64,000 nucleotides of DNA from positions 1-64,000 of the forward strand of contig JABISZ010000101.1 in NCBI GenBank assembly GCA_018668255.1. Direction: 5' to 3'. The position numbers and the translations under genes were made by a program. Below are positions 51,245-62,027 of the stretch, in pieces. The stretch comes from Pseudomonadota bacterium (lineage in GTDB: Bacteria > Pseudomonadota > Gammaproteobacteria > Ga0077536). The notes below the pieces were generated by a model. It was not told where the DNA came from, did not search any database, and saw only the letters and a program-made list of their open reading frames with translations. Each line of letters begins with the position of its first letter. Position 1 is the first letter of the stretch.

Positions 51245-52918
51245 ATGGCTCAATACGTATTTCAGATGCAGAAAGTAGGTAAGATAGTACCTCCTCAGAA
51301 AAAGATTCTAAGTAATGTATCCCTCAGTTTTTTCCCTGGAGCAAAGATTGGGGTATTAGGACTTAATGGCTCAGGGAAAACTACTTTACTTCGGATAATG
51401 GCCGGAGTTGATACAGAAATAGAGGGAGAAGCCATCCCGCTGAAAGGGCTTAAAATAGGATATCTCGCCCAGGAGCCCGCCCTAGATCCGGATAAAGATG
51501 TGCGGGGAAATGTTGAAGATGGCCTTGGTGAAATCAAAGGTGTGCTTAATCGCTTTAATGAGATTAGTATGGCGTTTGCAGAACCTATGGATGACGACAC
51601 GATGACAGCTCTATTGGAAGAGCAAGGTGAATTACAAAGTCAAATAGATGCTTCTGACGGATGGGAAATCGATAGGAAGCTAGAGATTGCCGCCGATGCT
51701 CTGAGGCTACCAGATTGGGATGCAGACGTGACTAGCTTGTCAGGAGGGGAGAGACGACGTGTAGCATTGTGCCGTTTGCTGTTATCTGAGCCAGAAATGT
51801 TGCTGCTTGATGAGCCAACGAATCATCTAGATGCTCAATCTGTCGCGTGGTTGGAGAGGTACCTTGAAAGCTATGCAGGTACTGTCGTAGCAGTAACGCA
51901 TGACAGGTATTTTTTAGACAATGTAGCTGGATGGATTTTAGAGTTGGACCGTGGCTCAGGTATCCCCTACGAAGGAAATTATTCTGCTTGGCTTGAACAG
52001 AAACAAAGCCGGCTACTACAAGAGCAGAGAGAGGAAGCTGCTCACCATAAAACTGTTGCGTCGGAACTTAGCTGGGTAAGGCAAAATGCGAAAGGTCGGC
52101 AATCTAAAAGTCGCGCCCGATTAGCTCGCTTTGAAGAGCTTCAGTCACGAGAGTTTCAGCAACGAAATGAAACAAATGAGTTATACATTCCACCTGGGCC
52201 GCGCCTTGGTGATATTGCTATTGAAGTGAAAAATATCTCTAAGGCATATGGTGACAAAGCGCTGATCCAGGAATTGTCTTTCAGCTTGCCGCCTGGAGGA
52301 ATTGTCGGTGTAATTGGGGCGAATGGTGCAGGTAAAACTACTTTGTTTAATATGTTAACGGGGACTGAAAAGCCAGACGCTGGTGAAATCACGATTGGCA
52401 AGACTGTAGAAATAGCCTATGTTGATCAGAGTCGCGAAACGCTTAACGATGCAAACACAGTGTGGCAAGAGATTTCGGGTGGGCAGGATATTTTGACTAT
52501 TGGAGACTACGAGCTGCAGTCCAGAGCCTATTGCGGGCGATTTAATTTTAAAGGGACGGAACAACAAAAGCATATAGGTCAGCTGTCCGGTGGAGAGCGA
52601 AATCGTGTTCATTTAGCCAAGGTCTTGCTGCGGGGAGGAAATGTTCTCTTCTTAGATGAGCCTACAAACGATCTAGACGTTGAGACTCTGCGAGCACTTG
52701 AGGAGGCTATGCTGAACTTTCCTGGTTGCGCTATCGTGATTTCTCATGATAGATGGTTTCTAGACCGCGTAGCGACTCATATCTTAGCGTTCGAAGGCGA
52801 CAGTCATGTTGAGTGGTTTCCTGGTAATTATGCAGATTACGAAGCTGACAGACGGAAACGTATGGGCGAGGACGCAGACAAACCACAGCGAATTAAATTC
52901 AAACCTGTTACTCGTTAA
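51245..52918 (+). CDS. ettA: energy-dependent translational throttle protein EttA (ABC-F)
   Basis: Two ABC domains (GLNGSGKTTLLRIMAG, LSGGERRRVALCRLLL; GANGAGKTTLFNMLTG, LSGGERNRVHLAKVLL) with ABC-F linker KQSRLLQEQREEAAHHKTVASELSWVRQNAKGRQSKSRARLARFEEL. Confidence 0.96.
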   Translation: MAQYVFQMQKVGKIVPPQKKILSNVSLSFFPGAKIGVLGLNGSGKTTLLRIMAGVDTEIEGEAIPLKGLKIGYLAQEPALDPDKDVRGNVEDGLGEIKGVLNRFNEISMAFAEPMDDDTMTALLEEQGELQSQIDASDGWEIDRKLEIAADALRLPDWDADVTSLSGGERRRVALCRLLLSEPEMLLLDEPTNHLDAQSVAWLERYLESYAGTVVAVTHDRYFLDNVAGWILELDRGSGIPYEGNYSAWLEQKQSRLLQEQREEAAHHKTVASELSWVRQNAKGRQSKSRARLARFEELQSREFQQRNETNELYIPPGPRLGDIAIEVKNISKAYGDKALIQELSFSLPPGGIVGVIGANGAGKTTLFNMLTGTEKPDAGEITIGKTVEIAYVDQSRETLNDANTVWQEISGGQDILTIGDYELQSRAYCGRFNFKGTEQQKHIGQLSGGERNRVHLAKVLLRGGNVLFLDEPTNDLDVETLRALEEAMLNFPGCAIVISHDRWFLDRVATHILAFEGDSHVEWFPGNYADYEADRRKRMGEDADKPQRIKFKPVTR

Positions 52919-52935
52919 CTTGTCATCTCATTAAA

Positions 52936-55200
52936 TTAAAATGCTTGCGACAAGTTCGCAGGCACTTGCTTATGCCTAGGTGTTCCTGCTAAAAAGTCTC
53001 GATCTGCAGCTGCTGTCAGCTCATTAGTTGCGATGCCGGCACGTTTAAAGGAATCTTTGCCTGTAGCACTGTCCAGTCCGAAACCGTTGGGTAATGATAT
53101 ATGCCCGCGGGCCATTCGGGTCGATATCTCAACTACGACGCTTACCGAGCCGCTTGCTGTAGTTAAAATTCTGTAGTCGCCCGAATCCAGCCCTAAGTCA
53201 CTAGCATCCTCTGGAGAGATCCTTAAGGCTCCTTCTGCATCTTTCTTTCGCCAGTCTTTCCCTCTGAGAATTGTATTAGCCGTGTATGGTCGCCTTTCTC
53301 CTGCAGAGAGAATGAAAGGAAATTGTTCAGAAGTTAATTCGTTCGGGCCATCTGACAGAGCATGTAGCTCTGGCAGTAAAACGGGGATAGTTGCATTTAT
53401 AAGGCCACTTCCAGTTCGCACTCTATCCCAGCTACTATGTTCAGCATCTATCGAATAGACGAACCCATGAGGGCTCGCAATAATCCGATTGAACAAGGAC
53501 ACCGCGATTTCTTCAGTATCATGTCCCGAAATACCCGCGCGCTCTAAACATGCCGGTTCATTTTGGGCTACAAAAAGTGTCACCGGAAGTAAAGTGGCAG
53601 CAGTTTCGCTACCGGATGGCAGTATGTTTTCCATTACTCTGTATAACGCTACTGGCGCTAGACGGTTTAGCATAGGGTTGTCACGGCCAAACTGGGTGAA
53701 GGCTTTTGTTAACGCGAGTAGCCCATCGGATCTCATAATCTCTTTAAGTTCAGCAACTTCTGCGGGCATTTCACCTATGGCTTCCACGAGCCTTGCATGA
53801 ATCTCGGCTTCAGACAAAACATTCGCATCAGATGGGGGTTCTAATATTGGTTGACGCAACTGAAAATAATTAGCTGGATGTTCGAAATTGAAAAACGTTG
53901 CCTCAGCTTTTTCGTATTGTGTTTTGGCGGGTAGCACGTAGTCAGCATTTCTAGCGGTCTCTGTCATCGCGACATCGATGACAACAGTCAGCTCTAAAGC
54001 AGCCATAGCTTTCACAAACGATTTGGTATCTGCTAGGGAATGGGCAGGATTAGCACTTTCTATTAACATTGCCCGATAGCGTTCAGGATGGTCAGACAGG
54101 ATTTCTTCAGCAATGACATTGCAAGGTACCATTCCTCCAAGCAAAGGCGCCCCGGCGACCGGCGACCGCTTAGCTAGGCTTGGGTTGCTTCCCATCAGCG
54201 GGCGCATAGTATTTGGAATATATTGTGATCCTTTTTTCCCAAAGCTTCCTGTTACTAGCCAGCAAAGTCTATGAAGATAGCTTACCAAGGTTGAATTACG
54301 GCTCATTTGCACACCTAGGTCTTCAAACCAAGCAATCTTGTCTGAAGCGAATAATACCTTAGCTAGCTGTCTCATTTGTTCCTGATCTACGCCGGCCCAG
54401 ACACAGTATTTATCTATGTTGAGCTGACCGAAGATATCTCGTATTTCTTCGAAATCTGACACATGTTCCTTGATCCAATCACTTTTTTCCAAATTTTCTT
54501 GAAGCATAATTGCGATGAGAGCAGCCAATGCCCAAGCATCACCACCTGGTTTTACTCGTACATGGATATTTGCAATTTCTGCAGTTTCAGATACCCTCGG
54601 ATCGAATACGACAAGAGTCCGTTTGGGATCTTTGGCTATTTCTCGCAGTGTTACTCTGCTTCTTTGCAGGCCATGGGAATGCCAGGGATTCTTCCCTAGA
54701 AAGACGGCAACATCGCAATTTTCAAAATCGCCACGTTGTGCATATGCTCCAAACATTGATGCAGAGACCCATCCTTCACCTGTTTTCTCTTGCGCTAGGG
54801 CATTCGATCGGTATCTCCCTCCAAGCGCACTAATTGTGCTCATTCCATATGATGCAGGGAGATGGTTCCCTTGTCCCCCACCACCATAGTAAAAAACTTT
54901 ATCACCTCCAAAACTATTTTTTACTGCAACAAATTTTTCGGCGATTTCTGTGATAGCCGTGTCCCAGCTGATTTCTTCGTAGCTGCCTGAAGTTGTGCGC
55001 TTTAGCGGTTGTTTTATCCTGTCTATTCCATTTTGATAGAAGTCGATACGCGACGCTTTTTGGCAGACATACCCTTGTGAGGCGGGATGTAGATTATCCC
55101 CTCGAATTTTGGCAATAGACTGGCCATCATCGCTGATTTTTGCTTCGATGCCACAGTTGTTCTCACAAAGCATGCATGCCGTAGGTTTCCATTCCTGCAT
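52936..55200 (-). CDS. molybdopterin-dependent oxidoreductase with N-terminal 4Fe-4S motif
   Basis: ACMLCENNCGIEA...GYVCQKASRIDFYQNGIDRIKQPLKR; YYGGGGQGNH; molydopterin dinucleotide-binding C-terminal region (ILSAGERRPYTANTILRG). Confidence 0.92.
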   Translation of the reverse strand: MQEWKPTACMLCENNCGIEAKISDDGQSIAKIRGDNLHPASQGYVCQKASRIDFYQNGIDRIKQPLKRTTSGSYEEISWDTAITEIAEKFVAVKNSFGGDKVFYYGGGGQGNHLPASYGMSTISALGGRYRSNALAQEKTGEGWVSASMFGAYAQRGDFENCDVAVFLGKNPWHSHGLQRSRVTLREIAKDPKRTLVVFDPRVSETAEIANIHVRVKPGGDAWALAALIAIMLQENLEKSDWIKEHVSDFEEIRDIFGQLNIDKYCVWAGVDQEQMRQLAKVLFASDKIAWFEDLGVQMSRNSTLVSYLHRLCWLVTGSFGKKGSQYIPNTMRPLMGSNPSLAKRSPVAGAPLLGGMVPCNVIAEEILSDHPERYRAMLIESANPAHSLADTKSFVKAMAALELTVVIDVAMTETARNADYVLPAKTQYEKAEATFFNFEHPANYFQLRQPILEPPSDANVLSEAEIHARLVEAIGEMPAEVAELKEIMRSDGLLALTKAFTQFGRDNPMLNRLAPVALYRVMENILPSGSETAATLLPVTLFVAQNEPACLERAGISGHDTEEIAVSLFNRIIASPHGFVYSIDAEHSSWDRVRTGSGLINATIPVLLPELHALSDGPNELTSEQFPFILSAGERRPYTANTILRGKDWRKKDAEGALRISPEDASDLGLDSGDYRILTTASGSVSVVVEISTRMARGHISLPNGFGLDSATGKDSFKRAGIATNELTAAADRDFLAGTPRHKQVPANLSQAF

Positions 55201-55288
55201 GTCTATTTCCTATTGTTGTAACAATGCGTTCAATATATCGGACTACGCAACTGGAATCTAGATTTGATCCTGTATAGGTAAAAGATAA

Positions 55289-56536
55289 CTACTCTAAAAC
55301 CAGACTGAGCAAGCCATCGGCAAGTTTGGGTTCAAACCAAGTTGATTTGGGCGGCATGATTAATCCGGCATCAGCAACCGCCATAAGTTCCGACATTTTT
55401 GTAGGAAACAATGTAAATCCTACCGCCATACTGCCTGAATTTACCACGTGTTCAATTGCTTCTGTGCCTCTTGACCCCCCTATGAAGTCTATACGTTGGT
55501 CGGTTCGGCTATCTTCTATTCCTAGAATAGAAGAAAGTATAGTGTCATTTAGAACACTCACATCCAGCATGCTTACTGAATCTTCTCCAGCCCATTGATT
55601 TTTCAATCTCAGCAAATACCAGGAACCTCCCAGATACATTCCGAATTCCTTTGGCTCTTGAGGTTTGATGGCTCTATCACTCTTACAAACTATAAAATCC
55701 CGGTCTATCAGTTTGAGGAACTCCTCAGCACTTCGACCATTCAAATCTGTTATCACTCGGTTATAATCTAGTATCCTCATTGCGTTCTGGGAAAAGCTGA
55801 CTGCGAGAAAGCCATGGCAAGGGTTGTCATCCGCAAGATCAGAGTTTTCTTCTAAGCGTCGTTTGGCTACTCGGGACGCGGCGGCTGATCTGTGGTGCCC
55901 ATCTGCTATGTACAATGCAGGCATTGAATTGATATACGAGGATATCTGGCCAACAAGGTTTTCGGCTTTTACAACCCATATTTCATGCAACCAACCGTCG
56001 ACCATCCCTTCATAATCAGAAGCTTCGTTTGAGCTGATTGCCAACAACAATTGATCCAATGCAGGCTGTTCACGGTGAGCCAGAAGCACTGGCCCTGTAA
56101 TCGCCTTGACTGTACTTATTTGATTAGTTCTATCCGTTTCTTTGGCATGGCGAGTTAGCTCATGTTTGCGAATTTTATTTTTATCATAGGCATCGACTGA
56201 TGCGGATAATGCCACACCAATCTGAGTATGATTGGCATTGCTTATCTGGTAGACATAGTAAGCTGGCTTGTCGTCTTGTATCAGAATCTTTTCCTGCTTT
56301 AGCAGCTGAAGGTTTTTTGCAGCTCTCTTATAGACTTCTGGGGCATATGGAGCCGTGGAATTTGGCATTTCGAGTTCAGCTCTTGAAACACGCAAGAATG
56401 AGAAAGGCTTGCCTTCGGCTAATTCTTTAGCTTCTTTTAAATTAATAACATCATAAGGTGGAGCTATGACGGATGTGGCCGATTCTTTGGTTGGCCTTAA
56501 AGCGGGGAAAGGTCTAGCCAGAAATTCTTTGTTCAT
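55289..56536 (-). CDS. DUF1015 family protein
   Basis: RPFPALRPTKESATSVIAPPYDVINLKEAKELAEG, PAYYVYQISNANHTQIGV, YIADGHHRSAAASRVAKRR. Confidence 0.94.
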   Translation of the reverse strand: MNKEFLARPFPALRPTKESATSVIAPPYDVINLKEAKELAEGKPFSFLRVSRAELEMPNSTAPYAPEVYKRAAKNLQLLKQEKILIQDDKPAYYVYQISNANHTQIGVALSASVDAYDKNKIRKHELTRHAKETDRTNQISTVKAITGPVLLAHREQPALDQLLLAISSNEASDYEGMVDGWLHEIWVVKAENLVGQISSYINSMPALYIADGHHRSAAASRVAKRRLEENSDLADDNPCHGFLAVSFSQNAMRILDYNRVITDLNGRSAEEFLKLIDRDFIVCKSDRAIKPQEPKEFGMYLGGSWYLLRLKNQWAGEDSVSMLDVSVLNDTILSSILGIEDSRTDQRIDFIGGSRGTEAIEHVVNSGSMAVGFTLFPTKMSELMAVADAGLIMPPKSTWFEPKLADGLLSLVLE

Positions 56537-56673
56537 TTTATATCTCGGAAGGTTGTAATCTGATGTGTTCTCTTATGGAATGATAACAAGTCTTTGTGTG
56601 AAAGACTCAAAATTTGCATACAAGCTAGACCGTAAATGAAAAACATTACTCTGCCTCTGGATTTTGATCCCCT

Positions 56674-57939
56674 TTGAATCTAAGGTGTTTAATGTCAACT
56701 GATCAAGTGAGCAAACAGGAGCGGGGAATGAAGAAAAACGATTTCTATAAAGATGCACTAGAAGGTATTGCTGGTCCGTTAGAAGGGGTTCGAGTGGTAG
56801 AAGCTACCACCACATGGGCAGGCCCTATGGCCGGATGCCTACTAGCTGATTTTGGAGCGACAGTGATTAAAGTTGAGCATCCTGACGGAGAGATAATACG
56901 TAAGCTTCCCCCTGTCTTGCCTGACTCTAACCTGACTTTACCAAATGAGACAGTGAACCGTAACAAAAAAAGTGTGACGATTGACTTACATGAGCCTTCA
57001 GGGAGAGAGCTGTTCTTAAAGCTGGCGCAAACAGCCGATATCGTTATTGAAAATTTTAAACCCGGAACCTTGGCTGGCTGGGGCGTTGGCTATGACGACG
57101 TAAAAAAAGTTAAGGAAGACATAATATATGCCTCAGTCAGTGGCTATGGCCAATTTGGTCCATATTCGGCTCGTGCATGTTACGATCCTATTGCTCAGAA
57201 TTACACAGGTTGGAGTTCGCTTAACGGTGAGCCGGATGGAGGTCCGATTAAGGCTCCCACATTTTTGGGAGACGACCTTGCCGGCATGAATGCGGCTTTA
57301 GGCGCATTGGCCGCTTTGCATTATCGCAACAGAACTGGTGAGGGCCAACACATAGATGTGGCATTGGTGGATGGGATATGGTTTCAAAGTAATGGACTTC
57401 TTACAGCAGGGGCGATTGATATACCTACTCCTAAAATGGCAAACCAATTTGCTATTGCAGCCCCGGTAAATGTTTATAGTTGCAAGGGTGGACAGATATA
57501 TGGCGGCGTGTTGCTGGATTCTCACTGGGTTTCTTTTTGCAAGCTAATGAAGAGAGATGACATTGCTCACTACAACGGTTCGGAACGGATCAAGCGTAGG
57601 GATGAGGTAGATAGGGTTGTCAAAGATTGGTGTGCGGAGCGTACTGTTGGGGAGGTCGTAGATTCTATGTTAGGCATAGGTTTGACGGTGACAAAGGTTA
57701 ACACCTTTTCTGAAGTATCAACGGATGAGAATGTCGGTGCTCGCGATATGTTACAGGAGACGACGCTGTCCGATGGGAGTGTCGTCCCTCTAACAGGGCC
57801 AACTGCCAAATTTTCAAGAACACCGACTAAGATACGAAATCCTGCTCCTACTTTGGGGCAAGATAATCTCGAAATATATCGAGAGCTCGGCTTGAGCGAG
57901 GGAGACATTGAGAAATTGAGAAAAGACTTAATCGTCTGA
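56674..57939 (+). CDS. CaiB/BaiF CoA-transferase family protein
   Basis: VVEATTTWAGPMAGCLLADFGATVIKVEHPDGE, IVIENFKPGTLAGWGVGYDDVK, GEGQHIDVALVDGIW. Confidence 0.93.
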   Translation: MNLRCLMSTDQVSKQERGMKKNDFYKDALEGIAGPLEGVRVVEATTTWAGPMAGCLLADFGATVIKVEHPDGEIIRKLPPVLPDSNLTLPNETVNRNKKSVTIDLHEPSGRELFLKLAQTADIVIENFKPGTLAGWGVGYDDVKKVKEDIIYASVSGYGQFGPYSARACYDPIAQNYTGWSSLNGEPDGGPIKAPTFLGDDLAGMNAALGALAALHYRNRTGEGQHIDVALVDGIWFQSNGLLTAGAIDIPTPKMANQFAIAAPVNVYSCKGGQIYGGVLLDSHWVSFCKLMKRDDIAHYNGSERIKRRDEVDRVVKDWCAERTVGEVVDSMLGIGLTVTKVNTFSEVSTDENVGARDMLQETTLSDGSVVPLTGPTAKFSRTPTKIRNPAPTLGQDNLEIYRELGLSEGDIEKLRKDLIV

Positions 57940-57986
57940 ATTGCAAACCATTAGCTGCCTCGTTTTGATATGAGGCTGTCTACCTA

Positions 57987-60395
57987 TTAGTTAGTCACTT
58001 TGCGCAATTTCTGAATATCAATACTTTCTCCGATTATTAGATCCTGCCTCGCCAAAAATTTAGGCTTTATATACCAAACGAGTAAAGGAAGTACGACTAG
58101 AGACAACAACATATTAATCAGCATAACCAGTATAAGGAGTAATCCCATGTCCGCCATGAATTTCAGATCGGACAAAAAGTACCATGGTGTTATTCCCAGC
58201 AACATAATAGTCGCCGTAAACATAATGGCCTTCCCTGTTGTAGTTAATGCAGCTTCAATAGCTTTCGTTAGATCGTGATTTTTAGCTGAGTATTCTTCGC
58301 AGATACGAGACAGGAGATAGATACCATAGTCTATTCCTACTCCCACCCCTATTACGGCGACTATGCCGGCATTCATGTCCAAGCCGACACCTACAAGATG
58401 CATACAGGCTACCAACAATAGGTTAGCAAGATTTACTGGAATGAGCAGGATAAAAGCTGCGACGATTGAGCGATAGGCAAATCCAGCTAATAGCATAACT
58501 GCAACATTTACCATTCCGATAATGATCCAATGATACCTTGAGATCACGTTGTTCATTGCCTGTTGAAGCGCTATCACTCCAGTCCCTAATTTTACGTGAA
58601 AGTCTGGATGTTCTAGTCCTACTTCCTCTACCGCCTTAGCGGCGGCGGCAAGCGCATGGTCAACTGTTTCTTGTTTGTTGTCTTTGTACCAGAAAGATAC
58701 TGTGGAGTTTTGGAACTCAAAATCTGCTACATGTCCAAAGTTAACCGCATTACTTCCTAATAGGGCGGCAAAGCCGGCAGCGCTGATGGCTTCATCGGTC
58801 AAGTCCAGAGGAGCCCACTTAGGGTTTCCTCCTGAAAACAAGCGGTTTATATCACTCATATAATCGGCAAAGGTTAAGCTCGCCCGAGGAGGGAGCACCT
58901 CATCCATTTCGAGTTTTCTCTGCAGAGCCTGTGCAACTTCGACGACCTTCGGCGTGTTAGCAACGCGATGTGTTATGTCTCTCGTTTTTGACTCAAGCAC
59001 TATTTCGAGTGTATTCGTCCCTGGGAAATGGGCATTTATTGCTCTAACACCTATATTGAATTCCGAGTCAGGCCAAAGAATGTTACTTCCCTCAACAGGA
59101 TTTCCTATTTTTATCTGAGTGTTCAGATAAATTCCAGCGATTCCAATTATGATTACTAGTACGCTAGTGCGCTTTGCTTTAGTGCCTACACTTAATGTAG
59201 CAAGGCGCTGCAACAATCTACCTTGGCTTGCGTGTAGCCCATTTTTCGACTCACTGCTTACGAGCATTTGTTGCATGTTTTTTGGTACTGGGAGATATGA
59301 CAATAAAATCGAGCAGAGAAAAGTGCCCGTCGGGATGATCCATAAGGCCCACATGCCACAGAAAATAGCATGGTTATCCATCGCTTTTATTGGTGCGATT
59401 GCAATGAAGATAATCCCGCAAACGTCCGTAAGAATGCCTAGGATCGAAGGCGCCATCATGATATTCATCGTGTGCTCAGCAGCTTCTTTTCGGTCTTTCA
59501 CATGGGATAGTATTTCGTAATATCTCTCTGTGTATTGCACACAGTGCGAAAAAGATCTGGCTACTAGCAGCAAAGGTACAATCATTAATAAAGGCTCAAT
59601 GGGCTTCCCGAGCAACCCTATGAAACCAAAACCCCAAACACCGGCCACAGCGGCACAGGTGATGGGTGTGACAACACCAGCAATATTTTTCATATAGAAA
59701 ACCAGAGCGATCACCAAAAGGAGCAGGGTAATAGCAAAGATTCCATAAGTTTGTTTCTGTAGTTTGTATACCCAGCCAGTGAGGACAGGGTGCCCGGTCA
59801 AGTGCACTTCGTGGCTACTGTCACGAGCGTTCAAAACTAAGTTTTGCGCATAGTCGAAAGCTTCACCATAATCTACATGGTCAAGGAAAGCGGCCGTTAT
59901 CAGGGCTGCTGTCTCGTCTCTGGACACAAAAAAAGTTTGAGCGCTAGGAGAAAGTAGCACACGACGTTTGAACTCAGTTATTTCAGCGACCGTTTCAGGG
60001 GGATGATCATCCATAAGTGGCTTAGTATCAATACCCTCTACTGTAGCGGTGGCATATCGGATTTTCTCAGTGGCCACAGAGAGAATTTGATCATGATCGA
60101 CAGCAGGGGCCAGGTCAATATCTCTCGTAATGTCCCAGACCTTAGCCAAGGTATCGGGATTGTATATATCGCCGTTCTTATTCTTGACCATGATAGCCAT
60201 AGTCATAGGGTTGCCGAAATTCTTGTTGTCGTAGTAGATCTGAACAAAGGGATCGTCTAGGGGCAGTAGGTCGTTAAATACCGTTCTAATATCTACTTTT
60301 GGAAGACCTAAAGAGAAAAGCAAAGTAGCCAGAATAAACAAGCAGGTAACCAGAAAGCGTTTATCCATTACCCAGTAAGCGATTTTTGCACGCAT
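57987..60395 (-). CDS. MMPL/RND superfamily transporter
   Basis: About 800 aa, two 6-TM blocks with large soluble loops; GVGVGIDYGIYLLSRICEEY in the second TM block. Confidence 0.92.
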   Translation of the reverse strand: MRAKIAYWVMDKRFLVTCLFILATLLFSLGLPKVDIRTVFNDLLPLDDPFVQIYYDNKNFGNPMTMAIMVKNKNGDIYNPDTLAKVWDITRDIDLAPAVDHDQILSVATEKIRYATATVEGIDTKPLMDDHPPETVAEITEFKRRVLLSPSAQTFFVSRDETAALITAAFLDHVDYGEAFDYAQNLVLNARDSSHEVHLTGHPVLTGWVYKLQKQTYGIFAITLLLLVIALVFYMKNIAGVVTPITCAAVAGVWGFGFIGLLGKPIEPLLMIVPLLLVARSFSHCVQYTERYYEILSHVKDRKEAAEHTMNIMMAPSILGILTDVCGIIFIAIAPIKAMDNHAIFCGMWALWIIPTGTFLCSILLSYLPVPKNMQQMLVSSESKNGLHASQGRLLQRLATLSVGTKAKRTSVLVIIIGIAGIYLNTQIKIGNPVEGSNILWPDSEFNIGVRAINAHFPGTNTLEIVLESKTRDITHRVANTPKVVEVAQALQRKLEMDEVLPPRASLTFADYMSDINRLFSGGNPKWAPLDLTDEAISAAGFAALLGSNAVNFGHVADFEFQNSTVSFWYKDNKQETVDHALAAAAKAVEEVGLEHPDFHVKLGTGVIALQQAMNNVISRYHWIIIGMVNVAVMLLAGFAYRSIVAAFILLIPVNLANLLLVACMHLVGVGLDMNAGIVAVIGVGVGIDYGIYLLSRICEEYSAKNHDLTKAIEAALTTTGKAIMFTATIMLLGITPWYFLSDLKFMADMGLLLILVMLINMLLSLVVLPLLVWYIKPKFLARQDLIIGESIDIQKLRKVTN

Positions 60396-60507
60396 ATTTT
60401 ATATTTTCCTTTTTGCGAGTTCTCACGGCTGCTAGAATTAGCTTGGAAGGATCATGTAATTCTAGGGGAAGTACGCCCAACCAGCATCACTGGTTGAGCG
60501 TGGATAT

Positions 60508-61725
60508 TTAGCCTTCTAATACCTGTTTAATAACTAGCTTACCCAGTTGCGACATGTGCACTTCGTCAGGACCATCCGCTAATCTGCAAAGCCTTGCATA
60601 GGCGAATATTTCTGGAAGAGGAGTATCTTGCGCGACGCCAATGCCGCCAAAGCTCTGCATTGCTCTATCAGCAACCTCTTGGCACATTCTCGGAACTGTG
60701 ATCTTTATCATGGCGAGAGCGTCTTTAGAAGTTTTGTTCCCTTCTTTGTCAAGCCGGTCCGATGCCCATTGTGTTAGTAACCGAGCTTGTTGTATCTCGC
60801 TTACTGACTTGGCAATGTCTTGTCTTATGCTAGAATTTTCTGAAATTTTTCTACCAAAAGCAATCCGACTTTCTACACGAGCACACATCAATTCCAACGC
60901 TCTTTGGGCTCCACCAATGAGTCGCATACAATGATGTATTCGTCCTGGACCCAGTCTCCCTTGAGCTATTTCAAACCCTCGACCTTCTCCTAATAGCAGA
61001 TGGTCGGCCGGCACCCTCACATTTGTTAGCTTGACCTCGCCATGGCCGTGCGGAGAATGGGGATCATTCAATACCCGCAAAGATCTAATAATTTCAAACC
61101 CTTCAGAGCCTGCGGGGACAAGTATCATAGACTGTTGGGAGTGACGCGCTGCTGATGGGTCAGTTTTTCCCATAACGATATAAATTCTGTTGCGTGGGTC
61201 ATAGACACACGAGCTCCACCACTTTCGACCGTTTATTACGTACTCGTCTCCATCTCTCACAATTGAGGTTTCAACGTTCGTAGCGTCGCTTGATGCTACC
61301 TGAGGTTCAGTCATTAAGTATGATGAGCGTATCTCACCTTCCAGTAAGGGTTCGAGCCACTTTTTTTTGTGCTCTTCCGTACCGTAACGGGCCAAAACTT
61401 CCATGTTTCCTGTGTCAGGAGCGCTACAGTTGAATATTTCTGCCGCCCAAATGACTCTTCCCATTTCCTCTGCCAGCGGCGCATATTCAAGATTAGTTAA
61501 TCCTGCTCCATACGGCTCATATTCTTCAGGGAGAAACAAGTTCCACAGACCTTTATCTTTCGCCTTCTGTTTCAATTCCTCTATTTGTGGTGGGACAATC
61601 CAAAGATTAGCGGGATCGTGAGTAAAGTTATAAACATCCTCTTCTATCGGATATACAAACTCGTTCATGAAGTTGCGAACTTCTCCTAGAAGCTGAATAC
61701 TTTTCTCACTGTGGTTGAAATCCAT
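60508..61725 (-). CDS. acyl-CoA dehydrogenase family protein
   Basis: YLMTEPQVASSDATNVETSIVRDGDEYVINGRKWWSSCVYDPRNRIYIVMGKTDP, RIAFGRKISENSSIRQDIAKS, QSFGGIGVAQDTPLPEIFAYARLCRLADGPDEVHMSQLGKL. Confidence 0.95.
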   Translation of the reverse strand: MDFNHSEKSIQLLGEVRNFMNEFVYPIEEDVYNFTHDPANLWIVPPQIEELKQKAKDKGLWNLFLPEEYEPYGAGLTNLEYAPLAEEMGRVIWAAEIFNCSAPDTGNMEVLARYGTEEHKKKWLEPLLEGEIRSSYLMTEPQVASSDATNVETSIVRDGDEYVINGRKWWSSCVYDPRNRIYIVMGKTDPSAARHSQQSMILVPAGSEGFEIIRSLRVLNDPHSPHGHGEVKLTNVRVPADHLLLGEGRGFEIAQGRLGPGRIHHCMRLIGGAQRALELMCARVESRIAFGRKISENSSIRQDIAKSVSEIQQARLLTQWASDRLDKEGNKTSKDALAMIKITVPRMCQEVADRAMQSFGGIGVAQDTPLPEIFAYARLCRLADGPDEVHMSQLGKLVIKQVLEG

Positions 61726-62027
61726 TTTTAATGTCCTTTTTAAATTTAGTGATTGGCTCCTTTTCTTCCGATATCGAAAAGAATGCCTGATGCCTAACGT
61801 TATTACAGATCAGTTTTGTCGCGTTATTAAGTAGACTCAGAGAGAGTGCACGAACATCGATGGAGCCCAGGCTTCTTTCAACTGGCTCCACTGAGTTTTA
61901 GTAATACAAACAAAATTCTGTCACACGTCATTAAAGCAAATACGCAGTCCATACGCTAGTATCTTTGCACCAGGATTGTGCCATTATAGCTAACCATACG
62001 AGTATAAAAATATTTGGACCCTTCATT

